Assembly (NCBI GenBank): GCA_940337035.1
Contig: CALNHX010005233.1
Span: 1 to 64,000 of the forward strand
Length of the DNA: 64,000 nucleotides
From: Agriotes lineatus
Taxonomy: Eukaryota > Arthropoda > Insecta > Coleoptera > Elateridae
Reading direction: 5' to 3'
Below the pieces are notes generated by a model that saw nothing but the letters and a program-made list of their open reading frames with translations, did no database searches and was not told the DNA's origin. Both the position numbers and the translations under genes were made by a program. Every line of letters begins with the position of its first letter. Position 1 is the first letter of the stretch. This document shows positions 51,640 to 63,149 of the stretch, in pieces.

Positions 51640-53790
51640 TCTTAGAATCCATGTTTTCTTTTTCTTGTTTTGGTTTTCCAGTCAATTATTTCCATTCTTT
51701 TTAGATCTTTTTTGACATCTTCCATTCATTTTAGTTAGTATTTCCTCCTCTATTCTGAGTATATAGCCCAGCCAGCTTATTCTTTGTTCTCCCATACTAG
51801 TAATTATATCTCTTTCTTCATGTAATTACTTAATTTTTACATTGGTTTTCAATCTCCATCCTCCAACCTATTTAACTCATTGATACATTCTTCTTAAAAT
51901 TTCCCCATTCCCATCTTCAAATCTTTTCCAGTTGCACTTTTGTTATAACCCACACCTCTCTTCCATAAAATACAGTTGGTTTGATCACTGATCTGTGCAG
52001 TCTTATTTTATTTGACTCTGCTTAAAATTGTATATAAGGATGCAACACTTCTCTTCCAGTCAACAGTCGCCTTCAAAATTTCATCTCTTGCTGATTTTCT
52101 TGCTCAATTTCTGTAACAAGCAAAGTAAAACTGGTGACTCTTTATTGTTTCAGTGTTTTATTTCAAGATGCTATTCTTTTCCCATTGTTTTTACTTGCTT
52201 TTACGATAAAGGAAGTATTGGATTCACCCCAAAAATTCGAAATTGAGTTTTCAACAGATCTTTACGTTTTAGAGTCCCCTGAACCCAAAAAACGTGTTTT
52301 TGTTCATTGGTCTGTCTGTCTGTGTGTCGGTATGTCTGTGTGTTTGTCTGTCTGTGAACAGATTATCTCAAAAACGAAGAGGTACGGCGTTGAAACTTCA
52401 TATATAAGTTTTGTGTACTATCGAGATATGATAGCAAAGTTTTGAAGAAAATTGCATAACCGGAAGTATTGTGTTTATTCTTGTGATTTTTCAGTGTTTT
52501 TCGATTTTTTCAAAAACGGGTCTAACAATTTTTTTAACCTTTACATTTTTAATGTGTATTGATGCGTGATTTTCCAGTTGAACACCTCTAAAATGGGTTT
52601 CTTCTGTTTTTTGCCTTCATTTTATTAACTCCTATTTTAAATAGAACACTCGGAGTATTATGACATTTTTGAATTCAGCTTAAAATTTTAGAGAAAATTT
52701 GTCTCTTGAACTAACGCTCTATTTTGTACCGTTTTTGTCGAATTTGTAATTTTTGATAATTTTTGACAAATGAAAAATCTAAAATTTTTGGCTAATTATA
52801 AGATTGCTGTAAAAGGAAGTTGTGTGCGTGTATCACACCAGATTTTTTTTCCTGTGATCATGTACTTTATTTTGGACTCCTTTTTCTAATTCCGTCATTA
52901 TCTTCACTGTTGCCACTTTTAGTTCTTCCCTCGTTCTTGCAATTATTGTCATATCATCTGCATTGACTGCATACACTGGTGTCGATTTATGTGAATTCTG
53001 CCTGTTTTGTACTATCTCTTCCAACTCCAGCTTAAAAATCAAAGCCGACAAAAAATCTCTTTGTCCTAAGCCATTATTTATTTCGAAACGTTTTGAGCTT
53101 TTTCTACTCTTACTTGATTTATGGTTTCTTGTCTCCATTCTATTGGCATTTCTTACTGTTGCCAAACTTGATATATTAGGTTATATACTTTTCTCCATAA
53201 TTTTGTCTTTACCTGGGCTTTTGCAATTTTTTTTGCTTTTTAAATAATTTTTCTTACTTCTATAAATGCTGGTGGCGCTATCTGTCTCTTCTTGCCGTAA
53301 TTCTTCTGTTTTCATGATTTGGTTGCATTTTCTCTCCATATTTAACAAATCTTTAAGATATTATGCCCGGTGTTGTTTTATTTCCTTGTAACCTCCCCTT
53401 TTAACAATATTTAGTTCTTCCTTTGCATCAAGTTCTTACCAGTTTCTTCTAAAATTTTATTTCGGTTTTTCGGAAAGACTATTTTATTGCTTCTATTTTC
53501 TTTTGTATATATACTATTTTTCTATCTGCATATTCCTTTTGTTTCTTTTTGTTGTTTTTTATAGTTTACTCTTGTTCTGATGTCATTTTCCTGTAACATT
53601 TTCCGCCTCTCTTTTACTCTTTCTTCTATCATTCACTGTTCAAACAACCTTTGTCTTCTTTCTTCTTCCTCTTCATTCTTGTTTCCCTTTTCTTCCGCTT
53701 CTTCTAAATGGCTTTGTATTTGTCTTTCACTTCTTTACTTGTAAATGCTTGTCATTTATTTTTTGGTGGTCTGTTATCATTTGGCAAACG
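51640..53790 (-). mobile_element. Degenerate LINE, antisense, interrupted
   Basis: On the minus strand 52833-53165 reads as a decayed reverse transcriptase: NGLGQRDFLSALIFKLELEEIV followed by VYAVNADDMTIIARTREEL, where ADD is the catalytic motif C. Pyrimidine-rich flanking sequence continues on both sides but is too broken to translate. The block 52201-52850 is a different repeat inserted or abutting. Confidence 0.6.
52201..52850 (+). repeat. Dispersed repeat, copy 1 (650 bp)
   Basis: Matches 59905-61639 in inverse orientation once that copy's two insertions are removed. Contains TCTGTCTGTCTGTG microsatellite, AAGTTTTGTGTAC and TTTTTCGATTTTTTCAAAAACG. No coding capacity; element class unknown. 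Confidence 0.8.
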
Positions 53791-53803
53791 TGTTTCTTGA
53801 AGG

Positions 53804-53895
53804 TTCTGGTCCTCAATCGTGGATATGCATAGGTACCACTATTGTTCACAAACAGTCATTGTAAGAATGCTCCAGATGTACTTGTCTACTTAATA
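53804..53895 (+). repeat. ~90-bp direct repeat, copy 2
   Basis: Second copy of 51518-51606. The pair brackets the degenerate LINE. Confidence 0.55.
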
Positions 53896-54534
53896 TCTAC
53901 AGTTTAGTCACTGATTTTGCACTCACATATCATTGTTTTATCAATAATAACAGATTTGAAAAAGTACAAATTTTTTCTCCCACTTTGGCTTTTGCCGATG
54001 ATAAAATTAAACTGTAGAATACTTTATAATTTAACACCAACATTAGTATAAACAATTAAGCAATAAAAATAAAAGAAAAATGAATAGAACTAACGGTTGA
54101 ATGATGCATCAGAAGCGGCTTGTGCTTAAAAACCTTCAGAGTGTAGATAAATATCAACAACACATTTACCAATGAAATGCTCTTGCTTTAAGTTTCAGAT
54201 ATTTGTTTAAGTAAATATGTACAATAAATTAAGCAATTAATAAAGTAAACAAGTATATCTTTGATCTGCAGTTTTCACAATACTGTAGGTTACAACAAAT
54301 AAAATTTATATACGAGTAGATATTTTCACACCTAAAAAATTATGTTTCGAGATACAAAGTTGTAAAAACGATGAGTCAAAAAGAGAGTTGAATGTAAATT
54401 AAAATAAGTTAATCATAATGTTCTTCTTACTTTTCTTTCCTTCTCATGTGTCTACAGTGCGTTATAAAATTAATTTTCTTAAATTACTAGACAAAAACAG
54501 CAATTTTTTAAAATTAATTATTTGTTCTTTACAG

Positions 54535-56282
54535 GTACAGGATCGCTTAGAAGATCAACCTACATTACCTAAACCAATATCCCTAGGTAATAAGGACCTT
54601 CTTCGAGAGCTAATTCTTCGCTGCAGTAGATCTAGGACCAGAGACGCTCGGGAACTTACAAGACTACTCTCCACTCCTCATCTTCAGGCACTCATCGATA
54701 CTCACGATCAAATCGGCGAAGGAAAAGGAGAATATCAGGAACCTCAAATTGACCAAATACTACCAGAAATTAACGGGATGCCGGGCGAAGCAATTCGAAT
54801 GGTGGGGATTCGGCGAAAACCCGATGAACCCTTGGGATTAACGGTAAGACAAGTTCAGTTAATTCGATATCTAACATTTTACAATCAATATATTTGCCAT
54901 CTTCTAGGTTGAAGTAGATGAAAGTGGAAACCTTGTAATAGCAAGAATATTGGGAGGAGGCACAATTGATAAGCAAGGGCTTCTCCACGTGGGCGACGTG
55001 ATTTTGGAAGTAAATGGGATTGTTGTTTACACACCTGAGGACCTGCAAACGGAAATATCTAGAGCGAAGGAGTCCGTTACTCTCAAAATTGGACCCAGGG
55101 AAGCGGTTGACACTTCAGCTACTCACGCTGCCCAGGTAACCAATGGGACCACGCTTGGTAGTAAAAATAAAAAGTTAACGGTAAGAATTTTGTTTGTTTG
55201 CAGGTTGATTTTATTTGTTTGAGTTTTTATTATTTCTAATTTAGACCTGTGTATTATATGATGAATATTATAATTTCTCCAGTTGTTTTATACAGAGTAT
55301 CCTTATTTTGTGTATATTGTAAGCTAGCGCCATAACTATTATGCCTTAATCTATCATCTGGTTGAGGCTACTATTTTTGTTCCAACTGAAACAGTTATGA
55401 AGCCAATCTGCAAAATACACGAAGTATGGGTACATACTTTCTTCATTATTTTTTTTAATGTAAAGCTGAATTAGCAATTAGATATTGTTTACGTTGATTA
55501 TTTTACTCAATTACCATATCAATGGACCTCTACCTGGTATGTTTGTTGCACTTTTACTATGTACTAAATGTTAGGTATAGGTAGTTTAGAAAATTATGTG
55601 CATTTTTGTGCTTTTATATAGTGTAATGTAATGCATGTTGAGTTTTGAAAGTAACTCATTAATCTATTATTGTTGAAAAATACTACATTAGCTCTGAAAT
55701 TATGAAAATTACGTAAAGATAGTATTAGTTCATTTGTAGCATGGTTAATATAAACAAAGTTGTTGTTTTATTGTTCAAAATTATTAATATCGTTGTTGTT
55801 TGTGATTTTGCAGTGCTACATGCGTGCCCTTTTTCACTACGATCCACAAGAAGACACCCTCCTTCCATGTAAAGAAATAGGCCTGAAGTTTGATCGTGGC
55901 GATATTTTACAAATAGTAGACCAGAAGGATCCCAACTGGTGGCAAGCCAAGAAAGTTGGCAGTAATGGTCCTGCAGGCTTAATTCCTTCTCCAGAATTAG
56001 AAGAGCGAAGAAAAGCATTTGTCGTCCCTGAGGCAGATTTTGTTCACAGAATTGGTATATGTGGCGCTCGTATTTCCAAAAAGAAAAAGAAGTATCTCTA
56101 TCAGTCTAAAAGCAGTAGCGATTTTGATAAAGCAGAACTTTTGCTGTATGAAGAAGTCACCCGCATGCCACCTTTTAAGAGAAAAACATTGGTTTTAATT
56201 GGTACCCAAGGAGTTGGAAGAAGAACCCTGAAGAATAGATTGATTAACAGCGATCCCGAGAAATTTGGTGGAGTTTGCCCGT
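54535..56282 (+). CDS. vari: MAGUK p55 protein, MPP2/MPP6 (varicose) type, internal exons
   Basis: Three exons: 54535-54843, 54908-55180 and 55814-56282, with acceptors TTCTTTACAG, CTTCTAG and GATTTTGCAG and donors GTAAGA, GTAAGA, GTAAGT. They encode part of an L27 domain (DLLRELILRCS...LLSTPHLQALIDTHDQI), a PDZ domain (MVGIRRKPDEPLGLTVEVD...ILEVNGI), an SH3 domain (RALFHYDPQEDTLLPCKEIGLKF...DPNWWQAKK), the hook region with KKKKKY, and the first strand of the guanylate kinase domain (KTLVLIGTQGVGRR). In MPP2/MPP6/varicose this scaffold organises septate junctions and membrane polarity. The last exon ends in phase 1. Upstream L27 exons and the rest of the kinase-like domain are not in the window. 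Confidence 0.9.
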
Positions 56283-56507
56283 GTAAGTGTTACTAATGTT
56301 TTTAAATTATAAAGGAAGGATGATACTGACAGTTTTTAAAAATTGAAATAGGTTGAGGAGCACATTCAGCGGTTTTATGTCACTCTGCTTTCAATAAAGT
56401 AAGTTTTTGTTCTTTGAAAGTATAAAAGTATCAAACACGCTGCAGTTAAATTGCACTATAAACGATTAGATAAAGAAATAGGCACCTACAATAAGAAATA
56501 TATATTT

Positions 56508-56633
56508 GTGACTATTCAATTCACCTGTCATCTGTCAAAAAGTGACCAATGAAAATCCAGAATTCTGACGTTTCTTGACCAATCAAAAAAATATCAGTGG
56601 ATATATCTTCCTAGAAGGTATTCAAGTGACTAT
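56508..56633 (+). repeat. Direct repeat copy 1 around a hairpin element
   Basis: GTGACTATTCAATTCACCTG to CAAGTGACTAT, 126 bp, about 90% like 56949-57073. Confidence 0.85.
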
Positions 56634-56766
56634 TTTTAACAAATGCGATTTTTATTAGAAAAAGTATTGATTAGTGTTCTGTTACTATAGAAATTGCGTA
56701 GTTTGTTGCTAGATTTACCGAAATCTAATTTGAAAAGGTAGTTTGGTTCATTAAATAGTCCCTCGA

Positions 56767-56943
56767 ATACCATTCTTAGTCAAAGTTAAGTAGATTATTT
56801 TTGCGGTGGTATCACTACTCATGTCCATTGCGCTTGGAATTAGGACTCGTGCTAGCGCACTCATCCTAATCGTACCAAAGCGCAATGGACATTCGTGACA
56901 CCACCGCAAAAATAGTCGACATAACTTTGACTACTCATGGTAT
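56767..56943. mobile_element. Long-hairpin MITE, 177 bp
   Basis: Arms of ~70 nt pair almost throughout. ATACCATTCTTAGTCAAAGTT...TTTTTGCGGTGGT is mirrored by ACCACCGCAAAAATAGTCGA...AACTTTGACTACTCATGGTAT, with AAGCGCAATGGACAT near the centre. Confidence 0.85.
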
Positions 56944-56948
56944 TATAA

Positions 56949-57073
56949 GTGACTATTCAATTCACCTGTCATCTGTTATAACGTGACTAATGAAAATCCA
57001 CAATTTGACGTTTCTTGACCAATCAAAAAAATATCAGCGGATATATCTTCCTAGAAGGTATCCAAGTGACTAT
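56949..57073 (+). repeat. Direct repeat copy 2
   Basis: Second copy of 56508-56633, directly after the hairpin element. Confidence 0.85.
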
Positions 57074-57220
57074 TGCATACATCTGTCAAACGATGTCATT
57101 TGACCAATGATCAAACTCACGTTTTTAACTTTCAACCAATTAAAAACGGCTTGCGTCGATAATTATTGTTATATAACAACTTATCGCTAATACTCCATCT
57201 TACTCATTAAAATGGTTTTT

Positions 57221-57880
57221 TTAATCGATTGAAGCAATAGTCATGCAAAATATATTGCGTGCATAGTTCCTTGCTTCGATAATGCTGACCAGATGCATTT
57301 GATGTGGGTTTTCCCTTGCCCAATATCTTGAATTTTGTTTCTTAACAAATGCATTCAAGTAAAAATGTGCTTCGTCACTCATAAAGAGATGACGAGTAAC
57401 ATTGGGTTCTCGAACAATAAGATTTAAGAATTCTCTACAAAAGGCAAGACGGTTTTCTTTATCCCTCGGACTTAACTCTTGAACAAGAGCTGGTTTATAT
57501 GGATGAATTTTCATATTCTTAAGAATCCGATGAAAACTGGACTTCTTCAAATCTAATGCGGAGACCTGTTGTCTGAGGGGACGTTCCGGACTCCTCGCAA
57601 ACGAAACTCGTACTCGTTGAACGTTTTCATGATTGAAAACACTTCGAGGTCTTCCAGTTGATCTTTTATTATTGATGTTGCCCAAAACTTGCCATTTCTC
57701 ATACCACGTCAAAATGGTGTTGCGTGAAGGAGCCTCCCGACGTTGGAATTCATTCCGAAATGCTTGTTGAGTCGCAACAATCGAATTTGTTCTCAAATAA
57801 TGTGTTACACAAAAGATGCGTTGGTCGGTAGTATAATTGTTCATGATAATTATTTTGACAACTGTTAACAAAACTCCCAT
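57221..57880 (-). pseudogene. Mariner-like transposase, 3'-truncated
   Basis: 219 aa. The N-terminal DUF4817-type helix-turn-helix (TTDQRIFCVTHYLRTNSIVATQQAFRNEF) and a second HTH (PLRQQVSALDLKKSSFHRIL) bind inverted repeats in this Tc1/mariner group. The first catalytic Asp is in FMSDEAHFYLNAFVKKQN. After ARENPHQ the expected sequence is lost and the frame ends, so the second and third catalytic acids are missing. An element end GGGATTCCCTG|TA lies downstream on the plus strand near 57970-57981. Inactive copy. Confidence 0.85.
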
Positions 57881-57961
57881 GCTTCCTTGATAAGATCCAA
57901 TTTGAAAAGTTGGAATTGGTTAATCTGTTCAAAAGATATTTAATTTTGAAATTCGTCAGTA

Positions 57962-59904
57962 CATTTTGGGATTCCCTGTACAGTAAATCATGGAAATCCT
58001 ACGTACAAATGAATTAAGACAAGTGAAATAGATCACATAAATCCTATATACAAATTAATTAAGATTACTTACTAACTGTACAACGAAATGTTGTTTATAA
58101 TGCAAATATACCTCGCTATGCAAATTTTTAAGTGAATTGTGGGAAATTTTTGTTTCTGGGTGAAATTTGAAAACAATACGTGGCCCTCAACATTTTTAGG
58201 AAGTACCTTCTTATGTTATAATTAGTCGTAGTCATAACATAATTATTGGACAGTTTTTCCTCAAAAACATAAGTTTCAACAAAGTCATGTGATTTACTTG
58301 ATTATTCAACACTATAATGAACGAACCAATGAAAATTCTTCAATTTGTCAGAAACGGTCAATCAAAACTGACTGTCTTTGAAAACACCTAATGTCGCAGT
58401 GTTTTCATGCGAGCTCGATTGGTTTCAATGATTTCAATTTAGTGAGTAGCTGTTGACTGACATTTCACCAAAACATCAAAGTCAAAGTTTGCAAATCAGC
58501 GTCGTTCTAAGAACTCATAATAATCGTGTTGGAAGCTCCAGTTTTGAATTAATAGTGATCAACGTGCTGAAGTCAAAAAATTCTGAAAAAGCATACAGAC
58601 AAATATAATTAACAAATTCAAATACAACTCGTTCCTACAGAGTTCGGGAAAATCGTTTGTTTACACAAAAGGGCAACTTGAATATTTGATTTCTGGTTTC
58701 AGATTGTGTACATAGAAATTTGCAAATATATTACATAAGTGATTTAAATTGGTTATTTGATTAACAATATTTTTTACATTTAAATTCTCAGGATAAATTT
58801 CATCATGTCAAATACGTCATGTTACAAATAATTTTCGCTTTGGTGCCATTACCGTCACTTGCAGAGCCACGGTGCCAAAATTTGATGCACCGCCCTTGGT
58901 GCATTAAGCGGGAAACAATTTTGCCAAATTTAAGCAACAACTGATGCAACTTTATTGCATATATTCTGAACAGATATGTGATATTTAAAATGTTTGTGTC
59001 ATTTTGGCGTGCTACAAATCTATTAAATTTGGATTGACATTTGCCACACAATATATTATAGTAATAAAAATGATTGTGTTAATTTAATCCATCTGAACAT
59101 AGTCATAAAAGATAAGAAAACTTGCACATTGATAACAAAAGCTTTACCATATGAGCAAGTGCCATTGTTACCACAAAGCGTGATATTACAGTTTAAATAT
59201 TATTAGTTTTTCAAAAGATGCTGCTTCTGTTGGTCTTCGCTAATAGCGAGCAAAGGAAATTATTTATTTCTTTTATTTATCAACTTTTTTTTGTAAGACA
59301 ATATTAACAATGGATTGGATAAATTTAAGCAATCTTTGACTGATTACTTCTAGTGGAATGAAGTTGCAACTCTAAACTATACTGATTACTTTATAATCCA
59401 GCAATGCCTATTTTCAAACACACAGACCAAAATCAGTAAACTTTGGGTTCAATTCTTCTCTTGTTCTAATGACAGTGTGAACTGGAGCAATGTTGAATTC
59501 AGAGGGGTGAGCGGGAGGGAAATTCCCCAGAGAGCAGTACAGAATTCCCTCCCGGGAACAGTATTACATGATATTCAGGTTTCTTTAGTATGTAAGGGAA
59601 TGATTGTACGGAAATGAAAGTATTTCCATTAAATTCTGCGTTGTTTCTTTAAATTAAGTAATCACTATGTATGTTTGTATTTGAATTAAAAAAAAATTCC
59701 CCGCACACGTTTCATTGTCCACCCCGTTGTAAACGGCCTTAATTCAACATTGAACTGCAGTAAGCACTTCTTTGAATTTGCTAATTTATATATAATAAAA
59801 AGATAATTATGAGTAAACTAATATACTAGAATTGAAATTTTTTTTTCCAATAAAATAAAACAAAAAGGCAAATGTAGTAATAATCATATAAATTTACAAG
59901 AACT
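57962..59904. other. Non-coding region
   Basis: No gene recognised. A weak inverted-end repeat lies at about 59474-59762 (CAATGTTGAATT arms). Confidence 0.5.
59474..59762. repeat. Possible MITE with CAATGTTGAATT ends
   Basis: ACTGGAGCAATGTTGAATTC near the left is mirrored by AATTCAACATTGAACTGCAGT at the right, with an indel. No clear target duplication. Confidence 0.35.
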
Positions 59905-60374
59905 AAAAATCTGGTGTGATACACGCACACAACTTCCTTTTACAGTGATCTTATAAATAGCCAAAAATTTGATTTTGAATTTTTAAGCATTTGCCAAAAA
60001 TTTTCAAAAATTACAAATTTTACAGAAACCAAATAAAATAGTGTTAGTTCAAGCAACAAATTTTTTCTAGAATTTTAAGCTGAATTCAAAAATGTAATAA
60101 TATACCGGGTGTTGTATTTAAAATAGTAGTTAATAAAAAAAATTTTTAAAAAACAAAAGAAACCCATTTTAGAAGTATTCAACTGGAAAATCACCTATTT
60201 CACATCAATACACATTAAAAATGTAATAAAAATGTAAAGTTTGAAAAAAATCATTAGAGCCGTTTTTGAAAAAATCGAAAAAACTGAAAAATCACAAGAG
60301 TAAACACCTACTTCCGGTTATGCGATTTTCTTCAAAAGCTTTCTGTCTCATATGGGTAGTACACAAAACTTATA

Positions 60375-60615
60375 CAGGGTGTAGAAATGCTTTACGCACC
60401 ATAGGGATTTGTCTAAAAATGGTATTTTATTTCTTTAAATTTTCGGTTTTCCGAAATGTAAAATGACAAATTCTGGCTTAAATGGATACAGAATTTTTTT
60501 CTCTACAAAAAACTTCAATACAAGTTTGCTCTAAAATAATTAGGGAAGCAAATATTTTCATATGAAGAAATTACCATTGAAATCCCTATGGTGCGTAAAG
60601 CATTTCTACACCCTG
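60375..60615. mobile_element. TA-flanked MITE, 241 bp
   Basis: 36-bp perfect terminal inverted repeats beginning CAGGGTGTAGAAATGCTTTA, flanked by TA. The uninterrupted target (ACTTATATATGAAGTTTC) is visible in the other copy of the host repeat near 52400, confirming the insertion. Confidence 0.93.
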
Positions 60616-60725
60616 TATATGAAGTTTCAATGCCATACCTCTTTCCGTTTTTGAGATATTCTGTTCACAGACACACAGACAGACAGACCAATGGAAAAAA
60701 ATAAATTTTTTGGGATCAGGGGACT

Positions 60726-61557
60726 ACGTAAGCGCTGAAGGGCTAGAGTAGCGTGGTGTTTTTAAGATGATTAGTAGTTGAAATGCAACGCGACTAACAG
60801 ATGTTCAACTGTTAGTCGTGTTGTATTGCGACTAACAGACGCGCAACTGACAGTTGACAGAACACAAATAATAGATGACAGTTGACAGTTAACAGATGAC
60901 AGATGACAGGTGGCAGACGACAAGTGACAGATGACAGGTGGCAGATGTCAGCTTTCAACTGTCATCTGTCAACCGTTATCTGTCAATTGTTAACTGTCAA
61001 CTTTTATCTGTCGTCCGTCAATTGTCAACTGCAATTTGTCATCTGTCACCTGTCATCTGTCAACTGTCTTCTGTCACCTGTAATATGTCAACTGTCATCT
61101 GCCAACTGTCATCTGTCATCTGTCAACTTCCATCTGTCTCCTGTCATCTGTCAACTACAATCTGCCATCTGTCAAGTGCCATCTGTCGACTGCAATCTGT
61201 CATCTGTCATCTGTAGCTTGTCATCTGTCACCTGTCGTCTGCCTCCTGTCATCTGTCAACTGTCATCCATTATTTGTCATCTGTCACCTGGCATCTATCA
61301 ACTGTCATCTGTCAACTGTCAGTTGCTCGTCTGTTAGTCGCAATACAACACGACTAACAGTTGCGCGTCTGTTAGTTGCGACACAACACGACTAAAAGTT
61401 GCACGTCTGCTAGTCGCGATACAACACGACTAACGATTGCGCGTCTGCTAGTCGTGATACAACACGACTAACGATTGCGCATCTGTGAGTTGTGTTGCAT
61501 TGCAACTACTAATCGTCTTAAAAACATCACGCTACTCTGGCCCTTCAGCGCTTCCGT
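60726..61557. mobile_element. hAT-like MITE, 832 bp, with 8-bp target duplication
   Basis: Ends ACGTAAGCGCTGAAGGGC and ACGGAAGCGCTGAAGGGC in inverse orientation, with TIRs about 55 bp. Flanked by perfect 8-bp duplications AGGGGACT (60718-60725, 61558-61565). The empty site is seen in the copy at 52201-52850. Subterminal CGACTAACAG repeats and an internal CTGTCATCTGTCAA array fill it; no transposase. Confidence 0.92.
60880..61330 (+). repeat. CTGTCATCTGTCAA-type minisatellite
   Basis: Imperfect repeats of CTGTCATCTGTCAA within the hAT-like MITE. Long open frames on it are repeat artefacts. Confidence 0.85.
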
Positions 61558-61899
61558 AGGGGACTCTAAAACGTGAAGATCTGTTGAAAACTCAATTTCG
61601 AATTTTTAGGGTGAATCCAATACTTCCTTTATTGTAAATGGAAGTAAAAAAGTGAAGTTTATGATAAATCTACATTTATTCCGGGCTTGGTTTTTTTCAG
61701 ATTTTTTTCCATATTACAGAAAATGTTTGTAAAACTAATAATACATTAACTATAATATAGGAAAATATAACTTAAAACTCCAAGAATTAACTTTTAGCCC
61801 TGCTTGGTTAATTTACATTGAAGCATAGTAACTGAAACAGTTGGATGAAACAGTTGCTAGTTCAGGTCAAGAAATTTCTGATTTATTTGCTGATTATTT

Positions 61900-63078
61900 C
61901 TCTAGGGTATACGATGACAGTGCTTGCAATGTCCCAGATTATGCCCTAAATCAATAAAAGATGTTCTCCTGCGTAGAATTACGTTGGGTGAGGTATTTTC
62001 CAAAATTACATATGTCAAAGACTTTAAGTGTGGGTCCAGATAATTTTCCCAACTTTTTTTTGAAGAGGTGTATTTATTCTATTTCTGTACCCTTACAGAT
62101 AATTTACAACTTCTCAATAGAAAGTGGAGTCTTTCCAGAACTGTGGAAACAAAGCTTTATTTTTCCAATTTTCAAGGACGGAGAAGTTGGTGAAATTAAA
62201 AATTATAGAGGTATCTGTAGCCCATCGGCTATGGCAAAATTGTTCGATAGTTTAGTTTATGACCAATTGAACTGGGCTTGCTCAGGTATTATAAACTCAA
62301 AACAGCATGGTTTCTTTGCGAGTCGTTCAACAGTAACGAACCTGGTTTTGTATGAGACTGATGTACTAAGAGCTTTGGAGGCTGGGGTTCAAGTAGATTC
62401 TATCTACACGGACTTCTCCAAAGCCTTCGATAGAGTTAACTTTGATCTGTTGATAGCCAAGCTAAGAGCAACAGGGTTCTCCGAGTCACTTATTAACTGG
62501 TTAAGTAGTTTCCTAAGGGGTCGAACTCGATGTGCAAAAATAAAAAATCATCTTTCAAACTCCTTTGCAGTGCACTCAGGTGTTCCGCAAAGGTCACACT
62601 GTGCGCCACTACTTTTTAACTTATTTGTCAATGATATTGTGGATGTTATTAAACATTCTTCTGTTAGCTCCTTTGCTGATGATTTAAAAATCTTTAAGAG
62701 AATTAAATCTGACAATGACTCTGTTGTTGCAGAATGATCTTGATTCCCTATGGACTTGGTCTAGTGTGAATAAGCTACCGTTAAATATTCAGAAATGTCA
62801 CTTTATTACCTTTTTCAAAGGCGCCAAAAAATTTAACACTTCTTACCAAATTAATGACAACAAGCTATCCTATGTGAAGCAAGTCAGGGATCTAGGTATA
62901 CTGCTCAATGAGAACTTTAGTTTCTCTCATCATATTTTTAATCCTGCCCAGAAGAGTCTCAAGCTCCTTGGTTTCGTGACTAGAAACTGCCCTGATTTTT
63001 CAATCAATGTCATCAGGACCCTATACTATACACTGGTGCGCCCTAATCTTGAATATGCAACGATAATATGGTCTCCAC
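61900..63078 (+). mobile_element. LINE (jockey/CR1-like) reverse transcriptase remnant
   Basis: Two overlapping frames, 61961-62737 and 62715-63149. The first has PLQIIYNFSIESGVFPELWK...FPIFKDG, KNYRGIC, motif A IYTDFSKAFDRV, GVPQRSHCAPLLFNLFVND and motif C SSFADDLKIF. The second continues with NKLPLNIQKCHFITF and YTLVRPNLEYATIIWSP, the thumb region. A frameshift near 62715-62737 separates them, and a hAT-like end at about 63079 cuts the 3' part. No endonuclease domain is present, so it is also 5'-truncated. Confidence 0.9.
61961..62737 (+). pseudogene. LINE reverse transcriptase, palm part
   Basis: 258 aa with reverse transcriptase motifs 1-5 including FADD. The sequence before about residue 30 is not recognisable. 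It ends by frameshift into the frame at 62715. In non-LTR elements this enzyme performs target-primed reverse transcription. Dead copy. Confidence 0.88.
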
Positions 63079-63149
63079 TAGGGTTTCCAAGTCCCGGGAC
63101 CAAAAGTGTTTTCGGGACTTACGAGCTAAATTTCAAGTCCCGGGACTAG
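62715..63149 (+). pseudogene. LINE reverse transcriptase, thumb part
   Basis: Starts within the end of the previous frame and carries the thumb motif LVRPNLEYATIIWSP. From about 63079 the frame runs into unrelated hAT-like sequence, so the final ~24 residues are chimeric. Confidence 0.85.

Larger units (their letters stand above)
46065..54534. other. Non-coding region upstream of (or within) the MAGUK gene
   Basis: 8.5 kb without a recognisable host exon. It contains GGGCGCAAATG motifs (46093-46165), short MITEs (47334-47484 and 50482-50697), and a degenerate antisense LINE interrupted by a repeat (51640-53790). Because the MAGUK exon at 54535 starts with a splice acceptor, part or all of this may be intron. 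Confidence 0.5.
56283..57220. other. MAGUK intron start with repeats
   Basis: Probably intron following the exon that ends at 56282. It holds two 125-bp direct repeats and a hairpin MITE between them. Confidence 0.6.
59905..61639 (-). repeat. Dispersed repeat, copy 2, with two nested insertions
   Basis: Inverse of 52201-52850, interrupted at 60375-60615 and 60726-61557. Removing both insertions and one copy of each target duplication restores collinearity with copy 1. Confidence 0.82.

Noticed and set aside
60903..61337. 144-aa open frame rich in CQLSSVxC
   Set aside because: By-product of the CTGTCATCTGTCAA array inside a MITE.
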